Positions 28,771 to 38,364 of a stretch of DNA of 64,000 nt are shown here, one piece after another; the first letter of the stretch is position 1; each line of letters starts with the position of its first letter. The position numbers were made by a program, and so were the translations under genes. The notes under the pieces are model-generated. The model searched no databases. It was not told the DNA's origin and saw nothing but the letters and a program-made list of their open reading frames with translations. Source of the stretch: Acidobacteriota bacterium (GTDB taxonomy: Bacteria; Acidobacteriota; Thermoanaerobaculia; Multivoradales; SZUA-115); NCBI GenBank assembly GCA_024277255.1, contig JAJRVQ010000107.1, positions 1-64,000 on the forward strand. Reading direction: 5' to 3'.

Positions 28771-28797
28771 GGCCGGCTGGTCGGCGCGCAGCCGGCC
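28771..28797 (+). terminator. Hairpin between acp and first UnbV gene
   Basis: GGCCGGCTG (28771-28779) and CAGCCGGCC (28789-28797) pair perfectly over 9 bp with a 9-nt loop, in the 122-bp gap after the acyl carrier gene. There is no T-tract. It could reduce read-through into, or protect the 3' end upstream of, the UnbV genes. Confidence 0.4.
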
Positions 28798-28867
28798 ATC
28801 CAACCCATCTCACCCGTTCAACCCGTGGCGACCGCCGCCCTCAGCCGTTGACCCAGGAGAGCCGACG

Positions 28868-31405
28868 ATGACACGACGAGCACGCACCTTCTTCCACCTG
28901 ACACTGGCTCCTGCCCTGCTGATGGCGGTGGTGATCCCGGCGGCGGTGCATGGTTTCGCCAAGCGCGATGCCGCCCACGCCCGCTTCTACCAGTTGGGCA
29001 GCTCGGTCAACAGCTTCCTCAAGGACTATTGCCAGGGACTGGAAGCCGCCTTCGAGACGGGGGATGTGGCGCAGCTCTCCTCCTTCTACGCCACCTCCTA
29101 CCGGGCTCCGCGGCGGGGCCGCTGGCGGCTCAAGGAGGCCGAGGCGCAGGGAGGGGCGCAAGTGAGCCGGTTGGAAGCGGTCAATGAGACGACGTTCGAT
29201 CGATCCACCCTCGACGCAGAGCTGGCGCACTACCTCGCCGGCCTCGCCGAGGTGGAGCGCACGGTGTGCAAGATCAACCTGATCGAGGAGGTCGACTTTG
29301 GCAACCCAGAGCAAGGGGCAGGCGTGGACTCGGGACCCAGGGTCGAACTGACGGTCAAGTTCATCCTCGACGGCGCGGACGAGCGGGAGCGCACACTGCA
29401 AGATCGCCATTTCTACCGTTGGACGCTGGTGCGTGAAACCGCGCCGGCCACCGGTGCCGCCGAGTGGAAGATCGCTCGCGATGAGCTGCTGCGAGGGGTC
29501 CGCGTCGCCGGCCGTCACGACAGCTTCATGGATGTCGATCCGCACCGTCTCGGTATCGACTTCGCCCATCGCCGCGACCCGGCGCTCGACCCTGACGGCC
29601 AGGGTGCGGCGTTGCGCTTCGGGGTGATTCAGCACGCCTCCGGCGGCGTGGTGGCGACCGATGTCAATGGCGATGGGCGGGTTGATCTCTTCTTCGCCGA
29701 CGGCGTGCAAGCTCGGCTCTATCTGAACGTCGGCCTCTCGGACGAAGGGCTGCCGGCCTACCGCGACGCCACCGCCGAGACCGGCCTCGATGGGCTGGGA
29801 GCGGTGCACAGCGCACTGTTCTTCGATCATGACAACGACGGCGATCGGGATCTGTTCGTCGGCCGCTACCTGAGCCCCAGCCGCTTCTACGTCAATCTCG
29901 GCGGAGCCAGGTTCGAGGACCGCTCGGCCGAACTGGGGCTCGACTTTGTCACCACGGTGAGTTCGGCGACCCTGCTGGACTTTGACCGCGACGGCTTTCT
30001 CGACCTCTACGTCGGTGCCTACGGCAATGCCTTCCAGGCCGTGCCGCGGTTGCCCTTCTACGCCAGCAACGGGCAGCCGAACCGGCTGTTCCACAACCAG
30101 CGCGGCGCGGGCTTTCGCGACGTGACCGGCAGCAGCGGCACCGGCGATCGGGGCTGGAGCTTGGCGGTGGCGGCGGCGGACATCAACGGCGACGGTTGGA
30201 CCGACCTGGCGGTGGCCAACGATTTCGGCAAGAAGAGCCTGCTGGTCAACACCCGAGACGGCAGCTTCGAAGAGACCACCCGCGAGGCCGGCGTGGCCGA
30301 TTTCTCGGGCGGCATGGGGCTGACCTTCGGCGACTACGACGGCGACGGAGACATCGATCTCTACACCTCGAACATCAACTCCAACCAGCGCTGGTTCGGT
30401 GAGGATGCGACGGTCAGCCAGTACGTGCGCAACATGGCGCGCAGCCGCTGGATCATCGCCGACGCGGCGCAGTTCTTTCAGGTCTACCGCCTGCTCGGCT
30501 CGCGCTGGCGGGAGTTGGGGCAGATGATCGGCGAGGGCAACTCGCTGTTCGAGAATCGCGGCGACGGCACTTTCATCGAACGCCACGACAGCGACACCGC
30601 ACGCGCTGGTTGGAGTTGGAGCGTCGCCTTCTTCGACCACGATAACGACGCCGATCTCGATCTCTACGCCGCCAACGGCTGGATCAGCGCCACGCCTGGG
30701 ACAGATTTATGACTACCCTTTACCCAGGGCGCGGTCGCGCACATTCAGCAGTACAAGTCGGGTCTCTTCTTCAGCCGGAAGTTCGTCGGCACCAGCTCGT
30801 GGAACGGCTACGAGCACAACTGCCTGTTCACCAATACGGGCGGCGGTAAGTTCTTGGAGGTGGCACGGCCGGCCGGCGCGGCCGGCATTCGCGACGGGCG
30901 CGGGGTGGCGGTGGCCGATCTCGATGCTGATGGGCGTCTCGATCTGGTGATCAACAACAACGCCGCGCCGCCGACGGTCTTGCTCAACCGTGCGCCGCGG
31001 TCCGCGAGCGGCGGCCATTGGTTGAGCCTGCTGTTGACCGGCGGAGCCGGCAGCAACCGGGACGCGGTCGGTGCTCGGGTGCGGTTGACCGCGGGCGGCC
31101 GCGCTCAGACACGGGTGGTGGAAGCGGGCTCGGGCTATGCTTCGCAGTCCTCGCACGAGCTGCACTTCGGCCTCGCCTCGGCCGAGTGGATCGACGGCTT
31201 AGAGATCACCTGGCCGAGTGGTCGGGTACAGACGATCGATGGCGCGGACCTAGACCCTCGGCTGGCTCTCGATCGGCGCTTACGGATCGAGGAGGGCCGC
31301 GAACCGGAGGCCGGCACTGTACTGCCAAACCGACTACTGCCAAACCGACTACGACCGCAACAGCTGGCGCCCGAGAGTACAAGCCGTCCAATGAGAGGTC
31401 AGTGA
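28868..31405 (+). CDS. ASPIC/UnbV FG-GAP repeat protein, probable selenoprotein (UGA at codon 615)
   Basis: Read through one in-frame UGA (30710-30712, codon 615) this is an 845-residue protein. An N-terminal signal anchor (LAPALLMAVVIPAAVHGF) places it in the periplasm. Residues about 30-230 form a domain resembling NTF2-like folds (weak). From about 260, FG-GAP/VCBS calcium-binding repeats follow: DVNGDGRVDLFFADG, DHDNDGDRDLFVGRY, DFDRDGFLDLYVGAY, DINGDGWTDLAVANDFG, DYDGDGDIDLY, DHDNDADLDLYAANG. After the UGA the frame continues as LPFTQGAVAHI, another repeat DLDADGRLDLVINNN, and an ASPIC/UnbV domain (about 716-787, SNRDAVGARVRL, GSGYASQSSHELHFGL). UnbV proteins occur in enediyne loci and the CRTAC1 family. 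The tail carries a 15-bp repeat. The next gene starts one base after its stop. Confidence 0.85.
30710..30742 (+). promoter_or_regulatory. In-frame UGA with candidate bacterial SECIS hairpin
   Basis: The UGA at 30710-30712 is followed after 20 nt by a hairpin: stem GCGC (30729-30732), loop GGTC (30733-30736), stem GCGC (30737-30740), extended by a G-A mismatch and a G-C pair (30727/30742). Known bacterial SECIS elements have a short stem and a loop with an early G at about 16-37 nt after the UGA, and the E. coli fdhF loop contains GGUC. The same element follows the UGA of the next gene at identical distance. The short stem makes this a candidate only. Confidence 0.6.
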
Positions 31406-31406
31406 G

Positions 31407-33845
31407 ATGTCGAAGAGGACCCGCGGAATCATCCTCTGGCTCTCGCCGCTAGCCGTGCTGCTGCTGCTGGCGGTGGCGGCGCGGATGCAGATGGATCGCT
31501 GGGAGGCCAACGCTCAAGGGCTGGCGACCACCGGCAAGGCGGCGATCGCCCTGTTCAAGGAACTCGCGGCCGGTCTGAAGGCCGGCGAGATCGACCGCGT
31601 CGTCGCCTGCTATACCGCCGCAGGTCCGGTCGGGGATGGCGGGTGGCGCGAGACGCTGTCGTCCGAGCGTGACGGCGTGCGCCTGTTTTCCTGGCAGGTG
31701 GATGCTCCGGCGGCCAGCCGTGACGAGCTGGGCCGGCGGTTGGCGATCCTCCGCGACCGCTTCGCCGAGGTCCAATCGGTCAAGCTCAAACTCGACTCCG
31801 TGGAGCGCATCGAATCTCCGGGCCACGCGGTGGTGCGCGCCGTACTGTGGATGCGCGGCAGCCGCGTCGGCGGTGACGTCGCCGAGTCGCAGGCGCTGCT
31901 GCGCCTGTGGATCGACGAAGGGGCCGAGGGTTGGAGGATTCGGCGCCAGGAGCTGCTCTGGGGCCAGACGGTGGAAGGCTCGGCCAGCGGCTTCGTGGAT
32001 GTCGCCGCGACCAGCGGCCTCGACCATCACGGCCGGCAGAATCCGCTGTTCAAGACCCCCGAGTGGGAGCCGCGCAGCTTCGGCATCATCAAGTACGGCT
32101 CGGCCGGGGTGGCGACCATCGACTACGACGGCGACGGCCACTACGACCTCTTTTTCTCGGACGGTGCCTCCTCGCGCCTCTACCGCAACCAGGGGGATGG
32201 CCGCTTTGCCGAGACCACCGCCGAGGCCGGCTTGCCGGTCGACGTACCGGGGATCAATGTCGCTCTGTTCGCCGACTTCGACAATGACGGCGATGCCGAT
32301 CTCTTCCTCGGCACCTTCACCCGGCAGAGCTTCCTCTTCGAGAACAACGGCGACGCCACCTTCACCGATCGCTCGGCCGGCGCCGGAGTCGGCGGCTACT
32401 TCGTCACCGTGGCCAGCGCCGCCGACTACGACGGCGACGGCCTGCTCGACCTCTACGTCGGTCGCTACCTTGATCCGCGCGTCGATCTGCCGACGACCCT
32501 TTTCTACACCCGCAACGGCCAGGGAAACAGCCTGTTGCGCAACACCGGCGGCCTGACCTTCGAGGATGTCACCGAGCAGGCCGGGGTGCGCGAGGGCGGG
32601 CTGACGCTGGGCACCGCCTGGGCCGACTACGACCAGGACGGCGACCCGGATCTCTACGTCGCCAACGACTTCGGTCGCAACGCGCTGTTTAAGAATCTCG
32701 GCGACGGCCGTTTCGCCGATGTCTCCACCGAGGCCGGCGCGCATGACTTTGGCTTCGGCATGAGCGCCTCCTTCGGCGACGTGGACAACGATTTGGACCT
32801 GGATCTTTACGTCTCGAACGTCCACTCCGGCCAGCGCTGGTACGGCCAGTCGGCGACGTTGCATCAGTACCTGATGACCAGTCTGCGCCAAGGCACCATC
32901 TTCGAGGACTTCTCCGTCTACCGCGAGATCTTCTCGCTCGCCGGCTCCGCCTGGGGCGATTACGGCGATCGCATGGTCAAGGGCAACAGCCTGATGATCA
33001 ACGACGGCGCCGGCCGCTTCGCCGATGTCGCCGAGGAGTCGCGGGCCAACCCGTTCGGCTGGTACTGGAGTTCCGGCCTCTTCGACTACGACAACGACGG
33101 GCGGCAAGACATCTACGCCGCCAACGGCTGGATCAGCTCGCGCAGCTATGACGATTTGTGACTGCCCTACATTTTGAGCGCGGTCGCGCACATCAGTGAG
33201 TACAAGACGGGGCGGTTCTACAGCGACGAATACCGCGGCGACATGTCGTGGAACGGCTATGAGCACAACGTGCTGCTGCGCAATGACGGCTGTGAGAGGG
33301 GAGGGGCGCCCCGTTTCGTTGACGTGGCGATGGCGCTCGGCGCCGACGACGTGCTCGATTCACGCGGTGTCGCCTTCGTCGATTTCGACAACGACGGCGA
33401 CCTCGATCTGGCGATCAACCACAACCCCGGCGACAACGACCGGCAGACGGTGCCCGCCTCGTTGCTGCGCAACGACGTCGGCCAGCGGCGCCACTGGCTG
33501 GCGGTCGAGCTGGTCGGCACTCAGGGTAACCGCGACGCGGTGGGAGCGGTGGTCTACACCGAGGCCGGCGACCTCCAGCAGATGCGGCTGCGCGAGGCCG
33601 GCTCCGGCTATGCCTCGCAGCACTCGGGCCGCCTCTACTTCGGCCTCGGTGACCACCAACGAGTCGATCGCTTGTGGGTGCGCTGGCCCAACGGGAGCGA
33701 GGAGAGTTTCGATCGGCTGGCGGTAGATCAGCTGGTGCGCATCATCGAAGGGGAAGGTCTGGAAGAGCTGCCTCTGCAGCGGGCAATCGACGCCTCTGTC
33801 GGGACCAGCGCCGAGCGGGAAACCGCTCCGGGGCAGGGGCCATGA
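31407..33845 (+). CDS. ASPIC/UnbV FG-GAP repeat protein, probable selenoprotein (UGA at codon 585)
   Basis: Paralogue of the preceding gene; 812 residues if the in-frame UGA at 33159-33161 (codon 585) is decoded. An N-terminal membrane anchor (LSPLAVLLLLAVAARM) is followed by a ~190-residue domain, FG-GAP repeats from about 236 (DYDGDGHYDLFFSDG, DFDNDGDADLFLGTF, DYDGDGLLDLYVGRY, DYDQDGDPDLYVANDFG, DYDNDGRQDIYAANG), then UGA, then LPYILSAVAHISEYKTG, DFDNDGDLDLAINHN and the ASPIC/UnbV domain (about 694-765: GNRDAVGAVVY, GSGYASQHSGRLYFGLG). Flanks of the UGA align with the first paralogue on both sides: AANGWIS, DL before it, LPF/LPY and AVAHI after it. It overlaps the next gene by ATGA. Periplasmic; function unknown. 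Confidence 0.85.
33159..33191 (+). promoter_or_regulatory. In-frame UGA with candidate bacterial SECIS hairpin
   Basis: UGA at 33159-33161; 20 nt later comes stem GCGC (33178-33181), loop GGTC (33182-33185), stem GCGC (33186-33189), extended by an A-A mismatch and a G-C pair (33176/33191). Sequence between UGA and hairpin differs from the first paralogue at several bases while the hairpin and its distance are unchanged. The encoded AVAH residues are also conserved, so amino-acid constraint could explain part of this. Confidence 0.6.
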
Positions 33846-35632
33846 CAGCGGGCTTCACGGCGTTGATCGCCGGCACGGGAGAGCTCGCCGAGCGCTTACA
33901 GGGTGCCCTGAAGCAGCAGTGTCCCGGACGGACGGTGCGGCTGGCGGAAAGCTGCGCGGAGCTGGCCAGAAGTCGGGTCGATGCGGGGGGTGGCGCGGGG
34001 ACCAGCGCGGGGCTGGAGGCCCTCGTCTACCTGGCGGACCGTTCGCGACCCGACCCCGAGCATCTCCGCCGCCAGTTGCAGGAGGCCCTGGCCGCTGGGG
34101 CTCGCCACCTGGTCGTCGTCTCCAGTTCCGAAGCGGTCGTGCCCCATCATCACCACCCGGGTCTGATCGCCGAGGATCACCCGCGGGCGCAGGCGGGCGG
34201 CCACCCCATCGCCGATCGTTGGCTGGCTCTCGAAGCGGCGGCGCTGGAATCGACCGCCCTCGAAGTGACGACGCGGGAGGCCACGGGGGAGCCGGTGCCG
34301 CTCGCCATCCTTCGGCCGGCACCGATGCCGGTGGCCGGCGCCGACGACTATTGGAGCCGGCTCTTCTCGCGCCGCTTCGCCGCCACCGTCGCCGGCTTCG
34401 ATCCGACCCTTCAGCTGTTGAGTCCCGGCGATCTGGCGGCTGCCTTGACGGCGGTGTTGGAGGATGGCTTGAACGGTTTGTTCCACGTCGCGCCGCGCCA
34501 GCCGATCCCGCTGCACAAGGCTTTGCGCCTGGTGGGGGTGCGCCGGCTGCCGCTGCTGGCCAATTTCGCCTTCCCGCCGGCGACCCGGCGCGCCTATCTG
34601 ACCTACTCGTGGACGGTGCGCGCGCGCCGGCTGGGCGAGGAGACCGCTTGGCGAGCGCGCTCGACCAGCGCCGAAGCGCTCGAATCGTTCGCCCTGAGTC
34701 GAGGTCGCCCGGCGCCGGAGCAGACCACTCGCAACGCGGCGGGGCGCGATCTCGACCAGGCCGGCTACGATGGCTACGGCCTCGACCGAGGCTACATCGC
34801 GCGGCTCGGCCGCGCCCAGTTAGGCTTCGTGCACGACCACTACTGGCGCGTGGAGATCGCCGGCATGGAGCGCATCCCGAGCCAGGGTCGCGCCCTGCTG
34901 GTGGGCATGCATCGCGGTTTCATGCCCTTCGACGGCGTCATGGCCCTGCACGCGGTGGTTCGCGATCGAGGGCGCTATCCGCGTTTTCTCATCCATCCGG
35001 CGCTCGCCAAGTTCCCCTTTCTGGCCAATTTCATGACCAAGCTTGGGGGCATCCTGGCCTGCCGCGAGAACGCCGACCATGTGCTCGAGCGCGATGGCCT
35101 GCTGGGGGTCTATCCGGAAGGGATCCGCGGCGCCTTCACTCCCTATTCCCGCGCCTACAAGCTCGGCCGCTTCGGCCGCGATGAATTCGTCAAGATGGCG
35201 CTGCGCCACCAGGCGCCGATCATCCCCTTCGTCACCGTGGGTAGTGCCGAGATCTTTCCGATATTCGGCGCCATTCGCTGGCGCTGGTTGCGGCGGCTGA
35301 CCGAGTGGCCCTATTTGCCGATCACCCCGACGCTCAATCTGGTGCCGTTGCCCTCGAAGTGGCACACTTGGTTCCTCGAACCGCTCCATGTCGAGGCCGA
35401 CCACGGGCCGGAGGCGGCGGATGACCCCAAGGTGGTCCGGCTGCTCTCCAACGAAGTGCGCCGGCGGATGGAAGCGGCGATCGCCGAGATGTTGCAGCGG
35501 CGGCGCTCGATCTTCCGGGGTTCGATCTTCAGCCGTACCGACCATCGCCAGCCCAATATCGGCGTGACCAAGGAGCGGACAGTGACCGCTCCTTCCACAG
35601 CGGTCAAGTCAACCACAGGAAGCATGCGATGA
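33842..35632 (+). CDS. NAD-dependent epimerase-like / acyltransferase (PlsC-like) fusion
   Basis: 596 residues from ATG 33842, overlapping the previous stop by ATGA. The N-terminal half (about 1-240) is a short-chain dehydrogenase/epimerase-like Rossmann domain: [39 protein letters not shown]. The second half (about 336-560) is a lysophospholipid-type acyltransferase: [13 protein letters not shown] with the catalytic His (about 357) and Asp, [10 protein letters not shown], and the PEGIRG substrate motif (about 425). It probably acylates a lipid or polyol headgroup, perhaps using the cluster's acyl carrier protein; the epimerase half may reduce or modify the same substrate. The pairing with UnbV proteins is unusual. 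Partner assignment is inference. Confidence 0.8.
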   Translation: MTAGFTALIAGTGELAERLQGALKQQCPGRTVRLAESCAELARSRVDAGGGAGTSAGLEALVYLADRSRPDPEHLRRQLQEALAAGARHLVVVSSSEAVVPHHHHPGLIAEDHPRAQAGGHPIADRWLALEAAALESTALEVTTREATGEPVPLAILRPAPMPVAGADDYWSRLFSRRFAATVAGFDPTLQLLSPGDLAAALTAVLEDGLNGLFHVAPRQPIPLHKALRLVGVRRLPLLANFAFPPATRRAYLTYSWTVRARRLGEETAWRARSTSAEALESFALSRGRPAPEQTTRNAAGRDLDQAGYDGYGLDRGYIARLGRAQLGFVHDHYWRVEIAGMERIPSQGRALLVGMHRGFMPFDGVMALHAVVRDRGRYPRFLIHPALAKFPFLANFMTKLGGILACRENADHVLERDGLLGVYPEGIRGAFTPYSRAYKLGRFGRDEFVKMALRHQAPIIPFVTVGSAEIFPIFGAIRWRWLRRLTEWPYLPITPTLNLVPLPSKWHTWFLEPLHVEADHGPEAADDPKVVRLLSNEVRRRMEAAIAEMLQRRRSIFRGSIFSRTDHRQPNIGVTKERTVTAPSTAVKSTTGSMR

Positions 35633-36174
35633 AACGAATCTCATTCCCCACGGTTCGGCATTGGATACTGGCGCCCTTGGTGCTGTTGCTGGTCGCCGTT
35701 GGCGCCTGCGGCGGAGGCGCGCAGAGCGCCGAAGTCGCCGTGGGCAGCGAAGCTCCCGAATTCGAACTGACCGCTCTGGACGGCACCACCGTCGACAGCC
35801 GATCGCTGGCCGGGCGGCCGGTGGTGCTCAACTTCTGGGCCACCTGGTGCATGCCCTGCCGCAAAGAGATCCCCGAATTGCGCAGCCTGGCCGCCGAGTC
35901 CGAGTTGCAGGTCGTCGGCATCGCGCTCGACGAGGAGGGGGAGGAGAGCGTTGCACCCTTCGTCGAGCGATACGGCATCGACTACCTGGTGCTGCTCGGC
36001 GACCAGACGACCTTCCAGCGCTTCAACGGCTACACCATTCCCTACACCCTGCTCCTCGGCGCCGACCGCAAGGTACTCGGTATCTATCGAGGACCGACCA
36101 CCCGCGAGGCGATCGAACGGGATCTGAGCGCGGCGGCGGAAGCCGGGACCAGTCAACTTGGTGGAGGAGGCTGA
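35629..36174 (+). CDS. TlpA-like thioredoxin lipoprotein
   Basis: 181 residues, overlapping the previous gene by ATGA. The N-terminus is a lipoprotein signal ([11 protein letters not shown], Cys27 as the lipidated residue), then an AhpC/TSA-TlpA type thioredoxin fold with active site WCMPC (Cys74 and Cys77), a typical insert, and the cis-proline segment TIPYTLLL. It is a periplasmic membrane-anchored thiol-disulfide reductase. Lying directly downstream of two probable selenoproteins, it is a natural candidate for their redox partner; that link is inference. Confidence 0.9.
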   Translation: MKRISFPTVRHWILAPLVLLLVAVGACGGGAQSAEVAVGSEAPEFELTALDGTTVDSRSLAGRPVVLNFWATWCMPCRKEIPELRSLAAESELQVVGIALDEEGEESVAPFVERYGIDYLVLLGDQTTFQRFNGYTIPYTLLLGADRKVLGIYRGPTTREAIERDLSAAAEAGTSQLGGGG

Positions 36175-36179
36175 GAGAG

Positions 36180-37985
36180 ATGCGCCGAGCAGTCTCCCAG
36201 GACCTGCCGGCCGAAGGACCACCATCGGTGGCCAAGGCGGTTTCACCGTCTCGACGCACCTTCTTGCGTGTCGGTGCAGCGCGGTTGTGGCAGGTGGCCG
36301 GGGTACTCGTCGCCCATGGCGCGGCGATGGCTCGCGATCGGCTGAGCGACCGCTGGCCCCGGCTTGGCCGCTACCTTCCGGCCGGCGAGCGAGTGCCGCC
36401 GGCGCACCGGTTGCGGGTTGTTCTGGAGGACCTCGGCGCCACCTTCATCAAGTTTGGTCAGATGCTGGCTCTACAGCCGGACCTCATCTCGATCGAGCAG
36501 TGCAACGCTCTGTTCAAGTTGCTGGACCGAGTCGAGCCCTTCGCCTGGCACGAGGTGGAGCGGATCATGGTCGAAGAGTTCGCCCAGCGGCCTGACGAAT
36601 TGTTCGATTCCTTCGAGCGGCAGCCGCTGGCGGCCGCTTCGGTGGGCCAGGTGCACGTGGCGACGCTCGATGGCAGCAGGGTGGCGGTCAAGGTACAGCG
36701 CCCGGACGCCCGGCAGCAATTCGGCAGCGATGTGCGGCTGATGTTGATCGCCATGAAGGGGATTCGATGGTTGCGTCTGCGCCCCTTTTACTGGCTGCTC
36801 GAACCGATCGAGGAATTCGCTCGCTGGACCCAAGAGGAACTCGATTACCGGCACGAGGCGAGATGCTCCGAGCGGCTGCGCGATCTGGCGGTGGGTAGCT
36901 CGGCGCAGTACGTTCCCAAGGTCTACGCCAGCCATTCGACCAGCAGGGTACTGACCGTCGAGTTTCTCGACGGCGTCACCTTGCTCGACTACCTGCGAGC
37001 CCGGGAGGAGAACAACCAACTGCTTCTGCGACGCCTCCAAGAGATGGGATTCGACCACGACGCCTTTGCGCGCAACATCATCGACACCTTCCTGGGCAAC
37101 GCCTTCTCGCACGGGATCTACCACGCCGATCTGCATCCGGCCAATCTGATGATTCTGCCCAACAGCGTCGTCGGCTACATCGACTTCGGCATTACCGGGG
37201 TGATGAGCCCGCACACCCGCAAGCACCTGATGCTGATGACTCTGGGCCTGGCCGTCGGCGATCGGGAATCGATCGTCCGCGAGTTCCTGCGCATCACAGT
37301 CTACGGTCCGCAGGCCGATATCGAGGGCTTTCGCTCCGGACTCGATCGCGCCGCCTCTTCCTGGTACGGGAATGGCCGCCGCCACGATGGCTTGAGCGCC
37401 AACTTCACCCGCGTCATGCAGGACATGCTTCTCCTCTCACGGCAGTACAACATCATGCCGGAGCGCGACGTCATCAAGTACATTCGCTCCTCGATCGCCA
37501 TCGACGGGCTGATCACTCGCTTCGCGCCGGGGTTCGAACTCGGGCCGCACCTCGGGCAAGCCTGTGGTGAGCAACTCCGCGCCCAACTGGCCAAGGGGCA
37601 CCTCACCGGCCCCCGTTTCGCCGACTTCTCCAGTGCCACCGGACGGCTGATGGAAGACGGTCTGCTGCGCGGCGCCAAGGTGCTGGAGAGGTTGGTCGAG
37701 CGGCGCGGTCGCTCGCCGTTGGCAGGACGCCAGCAAAGTGGTGGAGGCAGGCTGGGCGGCGCGAGCGGTGCGCTGGAACTCGGTGCCATGGCCCTGGTGG
37801 TGGCGCTGTTAATGCTGGTGACGCCGGGCGATCGGCTCGGCCTGAACCTGGTCACCGCCGAATTAGGGGTCGGTGTGCTGGCCTTGGTTCTTCTCGCCCG
37901 CAGTGTGCTCAAGGATGCGATGCGCCGTCCGATTCGAAACGCGACCCGAAATTCGACCACAAGCCGAGGAGCGGCTGGTCTGTAG
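36180..37985 (+). CDS. ABC1/AarF/UbiB family protein kinase-like
   Basis: 601 residues from ATG 36180, 5 nt after the TlpA stop. All UbiB-family hallmarks are present: KxGQ-type FIKFGQMLALQPDLI, the Ala-rich loop AAASVGQVHVA, VAVKVQRPD, the catalytic YHADLHPANLMILP and YIDFG. Two hydrophobic C-terminal helices (ALELGAMALVVALLMLV, LGVGVLALVLLARSVL) anchor it in the membrane. UbiB/ADCK proteins are ATPases that help extract or process lipids, such as ubiquinone precursors. In this cluster it more likely serves the cluster's own lipid product. A degenerate paralogue lies at 39632-41200. Confidence 0.9.
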   Translation: MRRAVSQDLPAEGPPSVAKAVSPSRRTFLRVGAARLWQVAGVLVAHGAAMARDRLSDRWPRLGRYLPAGERVPPAHRLRVVLEDLGATFIKFGQMLALQPDLISIEQCNALFKLLDRVEPFAWHEVERIMVEEFAQRPDELFDSFERQPLAAASVGQVHVATLDGSRVAVKVQRPDARQQFGSDVRLMLIAMKGIRWLRLRPFYWLLEPIEEFARWTQEELDYRHEARCSERLRDLAVGSSAQYVPKVYASHSTSRVLTVEFLDGVTLLDYLRAREENNQLLLRRLQEMGFDHDAFARNIIDTFLGNAFSHGIYHADLHPANLMILPNSVVGYIDFGITGVMSPHTRKHLMLMTLGLAVGDRESIVREFLRITVYGPQADIEGFRSGLDRAASSWYGNGRRHDGLSANFTRVMQDMLLLSRQYNIMPERDVIKYIRSSIAIDGLITRFAPGFELGPHLGQACGEQLRAQLAKGHLTGPRFADFSSATGRLMEDGLLRGAKVLERLVERRGRSPLAGRQQSGGGRLGGASGALELGAMALVVALLMLVTPGDRLGLNLVTAELGVGVLALVLLARSVLKDAMRRPIRNATRNSTTSRGAAGL

Positions 37986-38000
37986 AAAAGGAGTTTTCCG

Positions 38001-38360
38001 ATGAGAGATTTGACCAAATCGATGCTGCGAGTCCCGTGGTCGGTGGCGATGGCCAGCCTGGCCCAGGCGCCGAACCTGATGCGTGGCAAAGAGGGCGCGG
38101 GCAGCGTCGCCTCGACCTTCGATTCGATTAGCGAAGCGGCCGCTGGGCGGCTTTCCGGTATGTGGGGTGAGTTCTACCGCGCCGGCGACCAGCTGCAAGG
38201 CGGACTGGTCGACGGCGCGATGGACCTGGCCACCGGCAGGCTCGCCGAATCGGGGTCGGCGTTGCGCCAGGTGTGGAGTGCGCTCGATCGCTCCCTTTCG
38301 GCGATCCGCCGCCAAGGATCGCAGGCCGGTGAGGAAGGGTCAGCGGGGCAGGGTGGGTAG
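38001..38360 (+). CDS. Small phasin-like protein, cluster family
   Basis: 119 residues; ATG 38001 follows AAAGGAG. It opens with MRDLTKSMLRVPWSVAMASL, an amphipathic/hydrophobic helix, then an Ala-rich helical region with FDSISEAAAGRLSGM and YRAGDQLQGGLVDGAMDLA. The protein at 41215 has the same order of elements (MREITRSMLSLSWAM, FDTVAQAAQQEL, YQFGDDLQRRVIDLV), and the start of the next gene is also similar (LFQIGDKLQRDAIG). All-alpha, low complexity and small size resemble phasins that coat storage granules. Function is unknown; the granule or lipid-surface role is inference. Confidence 0.6.
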   Translation: MRDLTKSMLRVPWSVAMASLAQAPNLMRGKEGAGSVASTFDSISEAAAGRLSGMWGEFYRAGDQLQGGLVDGAMDLATGRLAESGSALRQVWSALDRSLSAIRRQGSQAGEEGSAGQGG

Positions 38361-38364
38361 AACC

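Noticed and set aside
28841-30640. 599-codon minus-strand frame opposite the first UnbV gene (and a similar one at 31449-33266)
   Set aside because: Both are complements of the repetitive FG-GAP codons (GAC/GGC-rich), which leave the reverse strand open; no ribosome site or family match.
30710-33161. Treating the UGA codons in the UnbV genes as pseudogene stops or as separate downstream genes
   Set aside because: Both paralogues carry the stop at the same aligned position, the downstream parts remain open and conserved, and the downstream frames have no ribosome site of their own.
30710-33161. UGA reassigned to Trp or Gly in this genome
   Set aside because: UGA ends many genes here with tight ATGA overlaps and is otherwise absent inside the well-supported genes I looked at, so it is a normal stop.
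33919-35184. Arg/Gly-rich frame inside the epimerase-acyltransferase gene
   Set aside because: Low-complexity composition typical of an out-of-frame reading; the real frame has clear catalytic motifs.
35629-36174. Calling the TlpA-like protein a cytochrome c biogenesis factor
   Set aside because: The fold fits, but no ccm/ccd genes are near and the context points to the accessory cluster, so only the general thioredoxin role is supported.
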